Shown: in pieces, positions 12,493 to 22,908 of the stretch
How the letters are laid out: each line of letters starts with the position of its first letter
How positions within the stretch are numbered: the first letter of the stretch is position 1
NCBI GenBank assembly: GCA_013339895.1
Contig: JABACO010000006.1
Span: 13,449,126 to 13,513,125 of the forward strand
Reading direction: 5' to 3'
DNA: 64,000 nt
From: Ephydatia muelleri
Taxonomy: Eukaryota > Porifera > Demospongiae > Spongillida > Spongillidae
Translations under genes and position numbers: made by a program
The notes under the pieces: generated by a model
Seen by the model: only the letters and a program-made list of their open reading frames with translations
What the model was told of the DNA's origin: nothing
Database searches by the model: none

Positions 12493-12687
12493 ATGGAGTC
12501 ACAACACAAACGAGAGCACTGCATACGCTTAACGATAGTTGCCTTATGTGTCGCGTGCTTACCCAGTTTGAGCGACGCTTTGATGGATTATAGTGATGCA
12601 GAGGACCAGAGCTACAAGAACAGAGCTTGCCATTTTGACCTCGCACTACGCCACTGCCCTAGTAAAATGAACGCAAACACTCTGTAA
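12493..12687 (+). CDS. Possible small secreted protein (64 aa), unsupported by homology
   Basis: An ATG-to-stop frame on the plus strand overlaps the presumed upstream region of the minus-strand EMI gene. Residues 11-28 are hydrophobic (IRLTIVALCVACLPSLSDA), resembling a signal peptide, followed by a short acidic stretch and two cysteines. No family is recognised. It could be a chance frame; no splice or promoter evidence was seen. Confidence 0.2.
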   Translation: MESQHKREHCIRLTIVALCVACLPSLSDALMDYSDAEDQSYKNRACHFDLALRHCPSKMNANTL

Positions 12688-13214
12688 ATCAGTTCTGTCC
12701 GTTATTGTATTTATAGTCGAAAGCTTTTACTGCTCCGATTCAATTTGCCACGCCCACCGGGCTCGTTATACACCATTTGACCGTCTCGATTCTATCACAT
12801 GGATAGTTAAAGATATACATATACAAATATACAACAATAGAATACATGAATCGAATAAATGCACATTATTATTATTATTATTAAAATAAGTCCTATAACA
12901 GTCAAGTTGGTAACTAACCTTTAGTCAACTCTACTTAGGATATGGCGCGAAGCGCTGAGTACCTCAGGATAGATAGACTGAGTTGGAGTTGAACCAACTA
13001 CTTGTTACAGTTTGTTTGTTTTTTTGTTGTTTTTTTTTTTTTTTTTTTTTTTTGCGTTTTTTTTTTGTTTCTTTTTGTCTTTCCGGTATCCATGAATTGA
13101 AATATAGTTTATCCATTACATTAATAGTCGTAATTGAAATCATTTCAGTAGTATTCGTTGAATTGCGACTGCTCACGAGCCTCCATGCAGTTTCACATAA
13201 CTGAACCTAGCCTC
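12688..13214. other. Intergenic; ATT microsatellite and poly-T tract
   Basis: Contains an (ATT)n run near 12868-12885 and a long T tract at about 13018-13075. No gene is seen. Confidence 0.6.
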
Positions 13215-13556
13215 ATTCATGGATTTCAGGCATGGCATTTAGATGATGTTGTCTATCTGGTAGATTAAAAAACAAGTGATCCAAAGGGTCCCTATGCTGC
13301 ACACTTATTCCAGAAGTCAGACAACCCAATGGATGCCACAGGATGAGAACCGTTACACTAGATGGCCCATGCATGGGAGCAAGCCGGAAATTTATACATC
13401 TCTAGAAGAGCAAAGTCCTCATCTCCCCAGTGATTCTGTACAGGTAAGAAATCATCCATGCCTTGTACACTGACTATAATACAAGAAATAGGAATTCCCA
13501 TGGCTTCATGTGATCATTGCAAAACCGAGCTTTTCTGCAAAAGTAACACCACTACA

Positions 13557-14090
13557 TACACCTCCCTTCCATACCCCTCCCTTCCATACCCCTCCCCTCC
13601 ATACCCCTCCCCTCCATACCCCTCCCTTCCATACCCCTCCCCTCCATACCCCTCCCCTCCATACCCCTCCCCTCCATACCCCTCCCCTCCATACCCCTCC
13701 CCTCCATACCCCTCCCCTCCATACCCCTCCCCTCCATACCCCTCCCCTCCATACCCCTCCCTTCCATACCCCTCCCCTCCATACCCCTCCCCTCCATACC
13801 CCTACCCTCCATACCCCTCCCCTCCATACCCCTCCCCTCCATACCCCTCCCCTCCATACCCCTCCCCTCCATACCCCTCCCTTCCATACCCCTCCCCTCC
13901 ATACCCCTCCCCTCCATACCCCTACCCTCCATACCCCTCCCCTCCATACCCCTCCCCTCCATACCCCTCCCCTCCATACCCCTCCCCTCCATACCCTCCC
14001 TCCATACCCCTCCCCTCCATACCCCTCCCCTCCATACCCCTCCATACCCCTCCCTTCCATACCCCTCCCCTCCATACCCCTCTCCTCCAC
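13557..14090. repeat. 15-bp minisatellite, about 35 copies
   Basis: Tandem copies of ccatacccctcccct with cttcc and ctacc variants. Because 15 is a multiple of 3, all frames stay open and give long artificial proteins such as YPSPP repeats. Homopolymer G follows at about 14114-14130. Confidence 0.97.
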
Positions 14091-14364
14091 ATGGGCGTAC
14101 GCAGCCTTCAGGAAGGGGGGGGGGGGGGGGTCGAATTTTGTTAATAGGTGACCCATGTTTTGAGTGTTATTCCATTTTGAACACGTGTGACGTGAGGCAA
14201 AGTTATTAAATTATGTCATTACCGGTACTGCGTAAGCGCAATGGTACTTGCAGTGGCGTACATGTAGTTTTATAATGAGTTTATTGTACGCCATATTTTG
14301 TTCATACCGTAATTCGGTTTATTCAATTTAATTACAAAACCTAATGTCACGGACGAAACAGCCG

Positions 14365-14422
14365 TGGCGTATACAGGATTTCAGCGAGGGGGGTGCTTAA
14401 GGTCAGGCCCCATACGAAAAGT

Positions 14423-14456
<34 letters not shown>

Positions 14457-14580
14457 AGTCCGCTTCAGGTCCGATACCTTTGTTTGGCACACAGAAAATA
14501 CGTTATCGTTAATTACAATTTTGACCGAGGGGGTGCTCAAGCACCCGGTAGACCCCCCCCTGGATACGCCACTGACATGT
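14365..14580. mobile_element. Inverted-repeat element with G/C homopolymer core
   Basis: Starts near ggcgtatacaggatttcagc, followed by ggggtgctt, and ends gggtgctcaagcaccc...ggatacgccactgac, so GGCGTATAC and its near reverse complement sit at opposite ends. A G run of about 30 lies at 14424-14453. Similar G/C-run elements occur at 30.6, 52.4 and 63.4 kb. No coding capacity, so a MITE-type element is likely. Confidence 0.6.
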
Positions 14581-14702
14581 ATGTAAAATACTAGTACGCG
14601 ATATGAAAAAAATTTTCCAATGGTGAAGGTGACCTCGCATAGGGGAGGGGGGGCGGGGGGGGTCGTTCAAACCCATCGACCCCCCCCCCCCCCCTGCGTA
14701 CG

Positions 14703-15162
14703 CCCATGCTCCATACCCCTCCCCTCCATACCCCTACCCTCCATACCCCTCCCCTCCATACCCCTACCCTCCATACCCCTCCCCTCCATACCCCTCCCCT
14801 CCATACCCCTACCCTCCATACCCCTACCTTCCATACCCCTACCCTCCATACCCCTCCCCTCCATACCCCTACCCTCCATACCCTCCCCTCCATACCCCTC
14901 CCCTCCATACCCTACCCTCCATACCCCTCCCCTCCATACCCCTCCATACCCCTCCCCTAATACCCCTACCCTCCACACCCCTCCCCTCCACGCCCCTACC
15001 CTCCATACCCCTCCCCCATACCCCTCCCCTCCATACCCCTCCCCTCCATACCCCTCCCCTCCATACCCCTCCCCTCCATACCCCTCCCCTCCATACCCCT
15101 CCCCTCCATACCCCTCCCCTCCATACCCCTCCCCTCCATACCCCTCCCCTCCATACCCCTCA
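14703..15162. repeat. 15-bp minisatellite, second array
   Basis: Same ccatacccctcccct unit as at 13557-14090, with 14-bp and shorter variants that shift frame in the middle. The inverted-repeat element separates the two arrays, suggesting one original array was split or copied. Confidence 0.95.
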
Positions 15163-15837
15163 GAATTATGGGCATCGCACCTGCCACATTTGACACCCTA
15201 GGCGTCTCTTTGGAGTCTATTCTTCTGTGCCAACTTTATTCCCTCCAATATCATGAAGCTCAGAAGCTGTTAGCCAAAGTAGAAGAGATTGCAGGTACTG
15301 ACTCACAAGTAGCCTTTACCCTCAATCGGATCTGTGATGGTTTCTATCACTTGGCTCAAGCTATTCCAATGGACCCCATGCATTAGTTTTTGATGCTCTA
15401 CTGATGCTGCAATGTTTCTTGCATGGCAATCGCTATAACTAATGGTATATTTGTGGAAGAGTCAAAGGGTCACTTTGAAAATAGGTAAAATCTTAGGTAC
15501 TCCATTTGAGTGCTTGTTGCAAGTGCGTTGAACCTATATTTAGAAGCATGTTCAACTCAATGTATATCTGAGTCCGGCTGAACTGAGTTAGGAGATGGAG
15601 CAGTAAGATTAACACGCACTTCCATCCTCGTGCATCACTATACGATGGTGTTGTCTTCCACATAGTCTCGGTTTGGTGGGCTGGGCATCCATTGATGTTG
15701 AAACCAGCTAGGTATGCCTTTTCAAATATGTCTGACTGCCAATGATGCATCCATCTTCTTAAGGGGCATGGGGGAACGAGGTCAACGGTCTTATGTCGAC
15801 TTGCAACTCGCCTTGCTATCCACAACTGTATGCCTAA

Positions 15838-16036
15838 GTCCATGGCAACCTATGCAAGTCCATGGCAACCTATGCAAGTCCATGGCAACCTATGCAAGTC
15901 CATGGCAACCTATGCAAGTCCATGGCAACCTATGCAAGTCCATGGCAACCTATGCAAGTCCATGGCAACCTATGCAAGTCCATGGCAACCTATGCAAGTC
16001 CATGGCAACCTATGCAAGTCCATGGCAACCTATGCA
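15838..16036. repeat. 20-bp tandem repeat, ten near-perfect copies, derived from RT tail codons
   Basis: Unit agtccatggcaacctatgca repeated ten times. The unit is a piece of the flanking retrotransposon coding sequence: PKSMATY before the array runs into RLNIILMRAN after it, as in the other family copies. Confidence 0.95.
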
Positions 16037-16075
16037 AGGCTGAACATTATCCTGATGAGGGCGAACTCTATAGGG

Positions 16076-16450
16076 CAATTTTATCTATGTCCTAGATTAT
16101 GTTATTTATATCACATTAGTCAATGCACTAACATACAAGGCCTACGGCTGTTTCGGTCGTGACATTATAGGTTTTAAATTCTAATTATTTAATAATTATA
16201 ATAATTTTATATTTTATTTTATTTTAAGATGCAACTTTACAGGTATAAAATGATGGAATTACGGTTTTTCAATTCATGGTGGACTCATTAACAGACACCT
16301 ATCATGGGAGACAGTTTATTCACTACATTTTGCCGGAATACAGGGTTTTATAGTTGAAATAGGTTAAGCACACACTCTACTTCGCACAACATCTATGATG
16401 CATATTAACACTATTACATACATTCCTAATTTATTATTATTAATGCACAG
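16076..16450. other. AT-rich spacer
   Basis: A/T-rich sequence with TAAT and TTTTATTTTA runs between the retrotransposon tail and the DUF6589 pseudogene. No gene is seen. Confidence 0.6.
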
Positions 16451-17768
16451 TTGCCATTGGGAGTGATGCTAAAAAATGAGAATGTTCTAGGAGATATGAT
16501 AGAAGATGGATTACACCGGTATATTCCTACGACTACAACCTCCCAGACGTTGGATGGGTGTGCAGAAGGTGGACATACAAGAGCTGTTGAAGTCAAGCTA
16601 CACAATGTTAGCTACATTCCTTTGGGTGGTGATCAACTGACAATAGCGAGAATTTGGGGTAGCCAAAGTATACTTTCAAACTCAGACAATGGTTTTGAGG
16701 GGTTTGTACCTGTGATAGAAGATTGGCACACAAAGATGTGCTTTATGGAGGTAACCTGGTTTCTTTATTATACTAGGGGTGCATAACCTGAATGGGTTGC
16801 TAATAGGGTTTGGAATTTGGTCATATAACATTGCATCTTGTCTGTTGATTGATGCACAGGTGATATGGAAGAGGCTGTACAGTCCTTGCTCAGGTATGGA
16901 TACTGGGACTCTCTTCCAGCTAAGAAAGCTTGTGATAAGTTTATGCAGCTGGCAACTATAGCACATGTCATGTCAGCTGCAATTCAGATAGCAGGAGTCA
17001 CAAACATGTCTGACTGTCCTCAAAGATCTTGTCACGTGATAAGCCTTTGGCAGCGGTGAAGTCATTACATTGATCAGTGAAATGGAATACATTGCTGGGA
17101 CATCTGAGTCAGCCTGCCCTTCAATAGACACTGTACAGGAGTACGCTAAGGAGTCACAGTCACTGGGCTGACTACTCTTAGAATTCAAAGATGGTATTCG
17201 CGAGGGGGATGGGAACAGAGTCCTAATATGCTGGAAATATTTTCTTTTTTATTTCGCACTACTAAGCATACAAATTACTGCATAGAAGCATTCAACATAC
17301 AGATGCAGTATTACTATATCTTGCCCAAATGGTATGCTGAACAGATGTTGTGGAGCTGCTTCATCAACAGGGAGGGTGGAACAACATACCAGCTGACCTA
17401 CACATGGAACACCTCAATAAACTACTGAAGGGCACAATCTGTCATTTGGGTGCCAATAAAACTCCTCAGGCAATTATCAGAGCTGGGAAAGCCCTCAGCA
17501 CTCTAAAATATATACTTGAAGAGTCAAAAGTACTGGTGTATGGGTTACAACCAACCATACGACAAGGTCAGAAGCTGAAGATCTGATGAAGATGGTCACA
17601 GAGCTCTCACAGAACAAGGTGTTCTCTCATAATCCTGGAAGAAAGCATCAAATATTTCCATCCATTCAATACAACAAGCTGTTGGAGTCGATCAATCAGA
17701 AAAAGCTTGACCTCTGGATGACTCAGAAGGTTGGAGAAATCCTTAAACTTTCACCTTTTTCTCAGTAG
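16451..17768 (+). pseudogene. DUF6589-type protein, decayed
   Basis: After a GCACAG acceptor at 16450 the reading is LPLGVMLKNENVLGDMIEDG, then LGGDQLTIAR and FVPVIEDWHTKMCFMEV to a GTAACC donor at 16750, a pattern I recognise from DUF6589 proteins. A second exon from 16860 gives VIWKRLYS...GTLFQL before a frameshift; later pieces are ACDKFMQLATIAHVMSAA (16.95 kb), EFKDGIREGDGNRV (17.19 kb), AEQMLWSCFIN (17.33 kb), DLHMEHLNKLLKG (17.4 kb) and NKVFSHNPGRKHQIFPS (17.6 kb). DUF6589 proteins are multicopy in cnidarians and sponges and behave like mobile-element genes; their biochemical role is unknown. Several frame changes argue that this copy is dead. The N-terminal half is missing. Confidence 0.75.
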
Positions 17769-18169
17769 AGATTTAAACCTGTGTGATTGTCCAATTGTAT
17801 TTGTAAGTGATGTTTTGCCTTGAGAGTAAAGGTTCAGACGTAAAAAAATTTGCTAAATGTGTGTGTGGGAATGGTACCTACAGGTCCCAGACACTATACA
17901 TATATAAGGGAGACCAAGGTAGGGGGGGACTCCATCAGTCATCAGCCACTGCGTGCACAAGTCTCCCAACCCACCTCTCCCATACTGTTTGCACACCTGT
18001 CCTATACAACATTTCTGCCATTTGTATATTCATGCAATTAATGATTTTCATGCATATATACCAGTTGATGGAATAACAGTTGCTTGTAATTTAACAGAAT
18101 GAAATGGGAAAAGATTTACAATCACAACTATGTGTTGTACATTTGCATTTAGCAGCACAAACATCACAG

Positions 18170-19525
18170 CATTTACAACCTGCATGCATGCAATGCTATT
18201 GTTAGTACAGTCAAAACAAGACATGAGCTTAGCCCTTCTGCACTCTTCTTGGCCCCTGCAATAAAGTTCCATTTCCTTGCTTTGGAATCTAAAATCGGCC
18301 GTTTTCCAAAACAGTACAGCATTAGATGGGAGACCATTTCTACCAGCTCAACACACTCCTGAACATATGATTCGATGTCCGATGTAGGTCCCCAATGGAT
18401 GACCTGGCGTACATCTACACAGTCTATGCCCATGCCAAATGCTATGGTACATATCACTACACAAAGCTTGTACCAAAAGAGGTTACAATAGAATCTCGTA
18501 TGGACTTTCGTGTTACACCTGTATACATGTCCACAAGGCGAAACATTGCTAAATTTGGTGCCCCAACTGGTTCAGTGAACTCTTGTCTTAGTGAAGAATG
18601 AAAGAAGTAGTACACTCTTAACACCTTCTACAGTAAAATTATTACCCTTGACAGTCGACATCTAGTAGCTCTAAGCTAAATATTCAGTGGTGTAAAGACA
18701 TCTTCTATGCTCGCTTTCACACGTACTGAATAACTGATATTAGGCTTATCTGGTGATGAAGACACAATGACTGTGTCAATAAGACCGAGACTAGTAATGA
18801 CGTTCTCTCTCGTTGTGGTTGTGGCAGTTGCTGTCATGGCCATGATGTAGACGTGTGATGGAATTAAGCTTCTTACTGCTCCAAGATTTCTAAATTCCTG
18901 TCCAAAAAAGTCACCCCTACAAATAAGGACATGACAGTATGAAACCAATTTAAATAATGCAGAAGGTAGCTAACCATTTGGGAACACAGTGGACCTCGTC
19001 CACTACAAAGGCCACCAAATTACTTTTATACACAGGAGTCCTGAGCATTTCTCTCCATGTCAGTCTTGTTTTGCAACAAACGTTCTGGACCTATAAAGAC
19101 TATTTGAACCTCGCCTCTTAGTATCGCTTCACATTGGGCACGGTCATCCGTTTCGCTACTTATATACGCCGCTGAAACACCTTTAGTGTTGAGAGCTGTT
19201 ACCTGTGCAGTCATAAAAAGCTGTTAGTGCAGCCTAATTTTATAAGGAGTTGCAACATACTTGGTCCTTCATCAAGGCAATTAGCGGCGACACGACGATC
19301 ACAATGCTTCCAACGCGCCCATAGAGGTAGTCAAAGGCGAACGGTAGCACGGAGAAGCACAACGATTTACCACTCCCAGTGCATGGGAGAATGATCATGA
19401 GGAATACATCATTTCCTTGCATAAAGCTCTTCACGGCTTTATGCTGATTTTCCCTAAGGGAGGGATATCCCAGCTTTACACAAGCTTTTAAGATCATTGA
19501 TGGCGTCGAGATCGTTGCTTGCCAT
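18170..19525 (-). pseudogene. RecQ-family DNA helicase pseudogene
   Basis: Begins near ATG 19525. Helicase motifs in order on the minus strand: CVKLGYPSLRENQ (motif 0), PCTGSGKSLCF (motif I), VVSPLIALMKDQ (Ia) ending at a GTATGT donor 19260, a second exon from 19202 with FIGPERLL, then VAFVVDEVHCVPKW (DEVH box), MAMTATAT (motif III), [12 protein letters not shown] (motif V). Frameshifts occur after ERLLQNK, before the motif V segment and after SYVQE. Motif VI reads stop-AGRNG in place of the usual GRAGRDG, the arginine codon having become TGA. An active protein would be a 3'-5' ATP-dependent helicase; this copy cannot make one. Confidence 0.85.
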
Positions 19526-19599
19526 GACTAATAAAACGTGCTCTAACTTATTGATCAATTACACTCCATAAATACATACTTACATTAAGGAAAGCTTTG

Positions 19600-20580
19600 T
19601 CTACACATTGGGGCGCTGAGCAGTCTACCACTAGGCCAAAGCCCTGCATCAGGGTCAAAGCACACTCCACCCCCCTCCCATGTTATGGCATCAGGCCCAA
19701 CCCCTGTCTCTGCACACAGTGTGTGGTTTGTGTGAACATAGATACATGTAATGTGCAGTTAAAATATGCACAATTTGTGCTATTGCTAGTTAGCAATTAG
19801 AGTTTACATGTACTGTGGCTGCACCAATACGTATGTCTGGTATGCTTTGCTTCACCTCTTCCGAGGTTCCAAATGGTGTCAGTGGGAAGGCCTGTTCTGG
19901 CAGCTACTGTACATGGCTGCACCAATGTGGGTGTTGTATTTGGCTGGATTGTAGCCACATAGCTCCACCATACCAGGGATAGAAAGATGGAGCGGAAGCT
20001 CTTAGATGTGAGTGTTCTCCCATCTTTGAAGTGGAAGAGGGGTGAGGAATGAGTGGAACAGTGACAGCATTCTCTGTGGAACTGAACACACCTGTCCATC
20101 TGGTTGGTTTTGGACCACTTGATGAAGAAGTGCATGCCCTCCGGACCAGCAGACATCTTGTCTGGTAGGTTGGAACCTAGGGTCAAAACTCTGATTCTTG
20201 AGTAAATTCGCTGAGCCTGAGGTGGATGACTCCAGATGGTCAGTCTCAACATTGGGTTCCTGGACCCTGCTGTTCTTCACCAGTACAAAAAAATAGATAC
20301 AGGATTGTCATCTCCATAGAAACAGTCCCAAACAGACTTTTAAAACAGAGCTCTCTTATTGAACCCTAGAACAACAAAGTACCAGGACATCATGCAACAG
20401 ACTAAAATGCCTCTACCACTAGGCCAAAGGCTTTGCATCAGACCTCTCACCCCCCTCCCATCATGTACTTGATTGTGAAGTTTATGGCATCAGGACTATA
20501 GCTCCCATGCGTGCCATCACCATCGCTGCACACAATGTGTGGTGCTACACATATATAGTTGTGCTTTTAAGACATACATG
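19600..20580. repeat. Direct repeats flanking the tyrosine recombinase
   Basis: Sequence at about 19620-19735 (ctaccactaggccaaagc, cacccccctccca, tatggcatcagg, tgcacacagtgtgtgg) recurs in the same order at about 20403-20545. The copies differ by small insertions. They lie on either side of the recombinase pseudogene, so they may be element ends or a local duplication. Confidence 0.65.
19805..20285 (-). pseudogene. Tyrosine recombinase (Crypton/DIRS-like) remnant
   Basis: Minus-strand frames include GMHFFIKWSKTNQMDRCVQF, PLFHFKDGRTLTSKSFRSIF, GYNPAKYNTH, ARTGLPTDTIWNLGR and a TYV-VQPQYM-like end. This is the core of the metazoan tyrosine recombinase/integrase family found in Crypton- and DIRS-like elements. 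The NTH box is directly followed by IGAA, so the S-F-R stretch holding a catalytic arginine in relatives is missing, and the frame breaks several times. Inactive. Confidence 0.7.
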
Positions 20581-20717
20581 TACAGGTACACAGTTTGTTC
20601 TCTTAAAACTGGGAGTTATACCAACATCACCACCAGTTTACAATGGACCTACCACATAATCCTCAAGGGCCATACAATTGTAATTCAGTACATGCATGTA
20701 CTTGTGCAAGGGTCCAG

Positions 20718-20822
20718 GTGTTTTAGTCAACTTCAATTCCATCTGAATAGTTATCCTCATCTTCACTCTCCTCATCTTTGCCTACATGTTCATCACCACC
20801 TGTACCACCCTGGACCTACAAT
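20718..20822 (-). other. Possible acidic C-terminal exon
   Basis: On the minus strand the frame reads GGDEHVGKDEESEDEDNYSD and ends at a TAA near 20724. The acidic composition resembles real protein tails, but no partner exon was found. It may belong to the adjacent transposon. Confidence 0.2.
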
Positions 20823-21052
20823 GTAACTACATGTACATAGGCCTATACTAGTACCCTGTACATATAGGCCTATCCTGGCCCTACATGTACATGTAGCTAC
20901 ATAGGCCTACCCTGGACCTACATAGGCGTACCCTCTCAGAGAAAACTACTTGTACCCCAGGCAGTCTAACATGAGATTAGGCTAATCACAGTTTACAATT
21001 GTAAGGTCTAGCACATAATGAATAGGTCTATACTTAGTACACACTTGTAAGC

Positions 21053-21054
<2 letters not shown>

Positions 21055-21109
<55 letters not shown>

Positions 21110-21310
21110 GCACGCACACACACACACACAGCTCATTGTTCTGGCTTCACAAACAACTTAGTTTTGCATTCAAGCAAAGGGCTCCTGAATTGTAGAAATT
21201 ATGTCCATAGTATTTTACAACTGAGGGAGTGGGTGCAGAGATAGTACCAGTACGAGTTAAATGTACTTATTACACTCTACTACTTTCACATACATAATAC
21301 ATACATATAT

Positions 21311-21359
<49 letters not shown>

Positions 21360-21362
21360 CAC
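21055..21362. repeat. Two (CA)n microsatellites
   Basis: CA runs at about 21053-21130 and 21315-21362 with TG-less spacer between. Reading frames over them are artefacts. Confidence 0.95.
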
Positions 21363-21499
21363 TGGTGCAAGCATTTCGTAGATCAAAACAAGCAAAGGTC
21401 GAATAAATGCACACACCAATGTACCTCCTACACAGAGGAGATTTTGCAAGCTATCCTTATCAACACAAAGAAGAATAGCACTGAGATCCACCCCCCAGG

Positions 21500-22908
21500 A
21501 TTTATGCTGCTCATATGATCAGTGCATGGAGCCATGTGACTGGTTTAGCCATTCCATGGAGAGAGATGCCCGTAGTTTTTCATGGCTTGCTTATCAGCTT
21601 TGGTGTATCGCGGTAACCAACACAGCATGCAGTAGGTTTGTGTGTGTCACCTGTCTGATAGAGTAAGTCACTTGGCTGGTACCATGCATGGTCCATTTTG
21701 TTACATGTCTTCACGTCCAGAATGTGCACTCATTAAACCCTACCTGTAGAATGGTGCAACTGTTGCAGCATGATGTATTGGTGCTATCTGCATCATGTAA
21801 AAGAAGCATCAATGCGGCCATTGAGCGTGATAGACAGTCAAGTGAGGAAGCAAGAGATGCACTAGTAAGTAAGGTGGTGCACTGGATGCTTGATGCAACT
21901 GAAGAGAACTGAAGAGAATATTAATTTTATTCAAGGGACCTACACTCTGAAATTGTATCTTACTCGTGACCTTGACTTTCTTAGTAAGATGTATGGACTC
22001 TCTGATACAAGTGGTACATGTATATGTGAATGCATAAGCCCACTTGGAGAACAGACCCGCTTTGCTCGTTTCAAATCGCCTCCAGCTTCCATGAAACGTC
22101 TGTGATCAAGTACAATGGAATCCAAGACAAAAGAACCCCTACTATCAATAACTGATCCGGTGTTTTCAAGCAAAACAGGCATGAAAACCACATTGCAAGA
22201 TCACTATCTTAGCATATCACCTCGTATGAGACAACTGCATTGCCATCCCTAAGAAAAGAAATAAATATTCTACCAAATCTACTCAACTCAATCTCAATTG
22301 GCATGCATATTCAAAGCAAGAGTATCAGCGGACTCGTACGCGTGTAGACTGTAGTAACGTAGAAACAAATTTAAAAAAAGCAACATCGTACCCTCCTCAT
22401 CATTTTGAGTCAGGCTATTATCTCGAAAAATATAAGCGGAATTCGCTGAAAACTGCAATAGTTCAAACCGCATCCCAAGAGATATCAACACCAGTTCTCA
22501 GTGATGACACCTGGAAAGCTTGGTATCTTTCTATGCGGCTACACCTTGCATGTAGTACCTTCATCTTGTGAGGAATTATCGATGGCTTCGCGACAGAGCA
22601 CTTTTTCTAGAACATACGCGCCAGGTGGAATTAATGAGTGCTAGGTGCTTAAAATTCATAGTGGGCGCGTGCATAGTGCCGATTTTTCAATGGACTGAAA
22701 CAGCCGTGGGCCGGGCCACGACAGGCAAAGCCACTACGCGTTAGATTTAGGAATTTTGCTACCTGCTAAGGCCTTCTCTGCCATAGGAAAGTGCATAGAA
22801 CACTTCATTACAGGATCAGTTGGCTTTGGTTCTCTCACGACTACTGCACATGCGCAGACTTGCATAACTATATCAAGTTATGATTAGTAATAGTTATTCT
22901 TCCAGAGG
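21500..22908. other. Intergenic region upstream of PXMP4
   Basis: Short open frames exist on both strands (for example 21688-21912 plus, 21940-22191 minus), but no domain, splice pair or repeat supports a gene. The last few hundred bases presumably contain the PXMP4 promoter; no TATA box stands out. Confidence 0.4.

Larger units (their letters stand above)
13215..16075 (+). pseudogene. Non-LTR retrotransposon ORF remnant interrupted by minisatellites
   Basis: Three separated pieces in the correct order belong to the same family as 8187-10060. Near 13215: GFQAWHLDD, matching the family's catalytic LDD box, with a degraded K-C/T-E-L-F motif near 13530. At 15168-15386: [13 protein letters not shown]...EEIAGTD...LNRICDGFYHLAQAIP, the thumb-like segment. 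At 15790-16075: LATRLAIHNCMPKSMATY then RLNIILMRANS, the C-terminal tail. The zinc-knuckle/nuclease part is not seen. Two 15-bp minisatellites and an inverted-repeat element fill 13557-15162, and a 20-bp satellite fills 15838-16036. Confidence 0.7.

Noticed and set aside
13458..14156. Long open frames on both strands over the 15-bp minisatellite (YPSPP, HTPPL and EGRGM repeats)
   Set aside because: The unit length is a multiple of three, so every frame stays open. These are satellite artefacts, as are those at 14591-15201.
15714..16162. Open frames reading MATYASPWQPMQVHGNLCK repeats
   Set aside because: All three frames of a 20-bp satellite cycle through the same peptide; only the non-repeat flanks belong to the retrotransposon.
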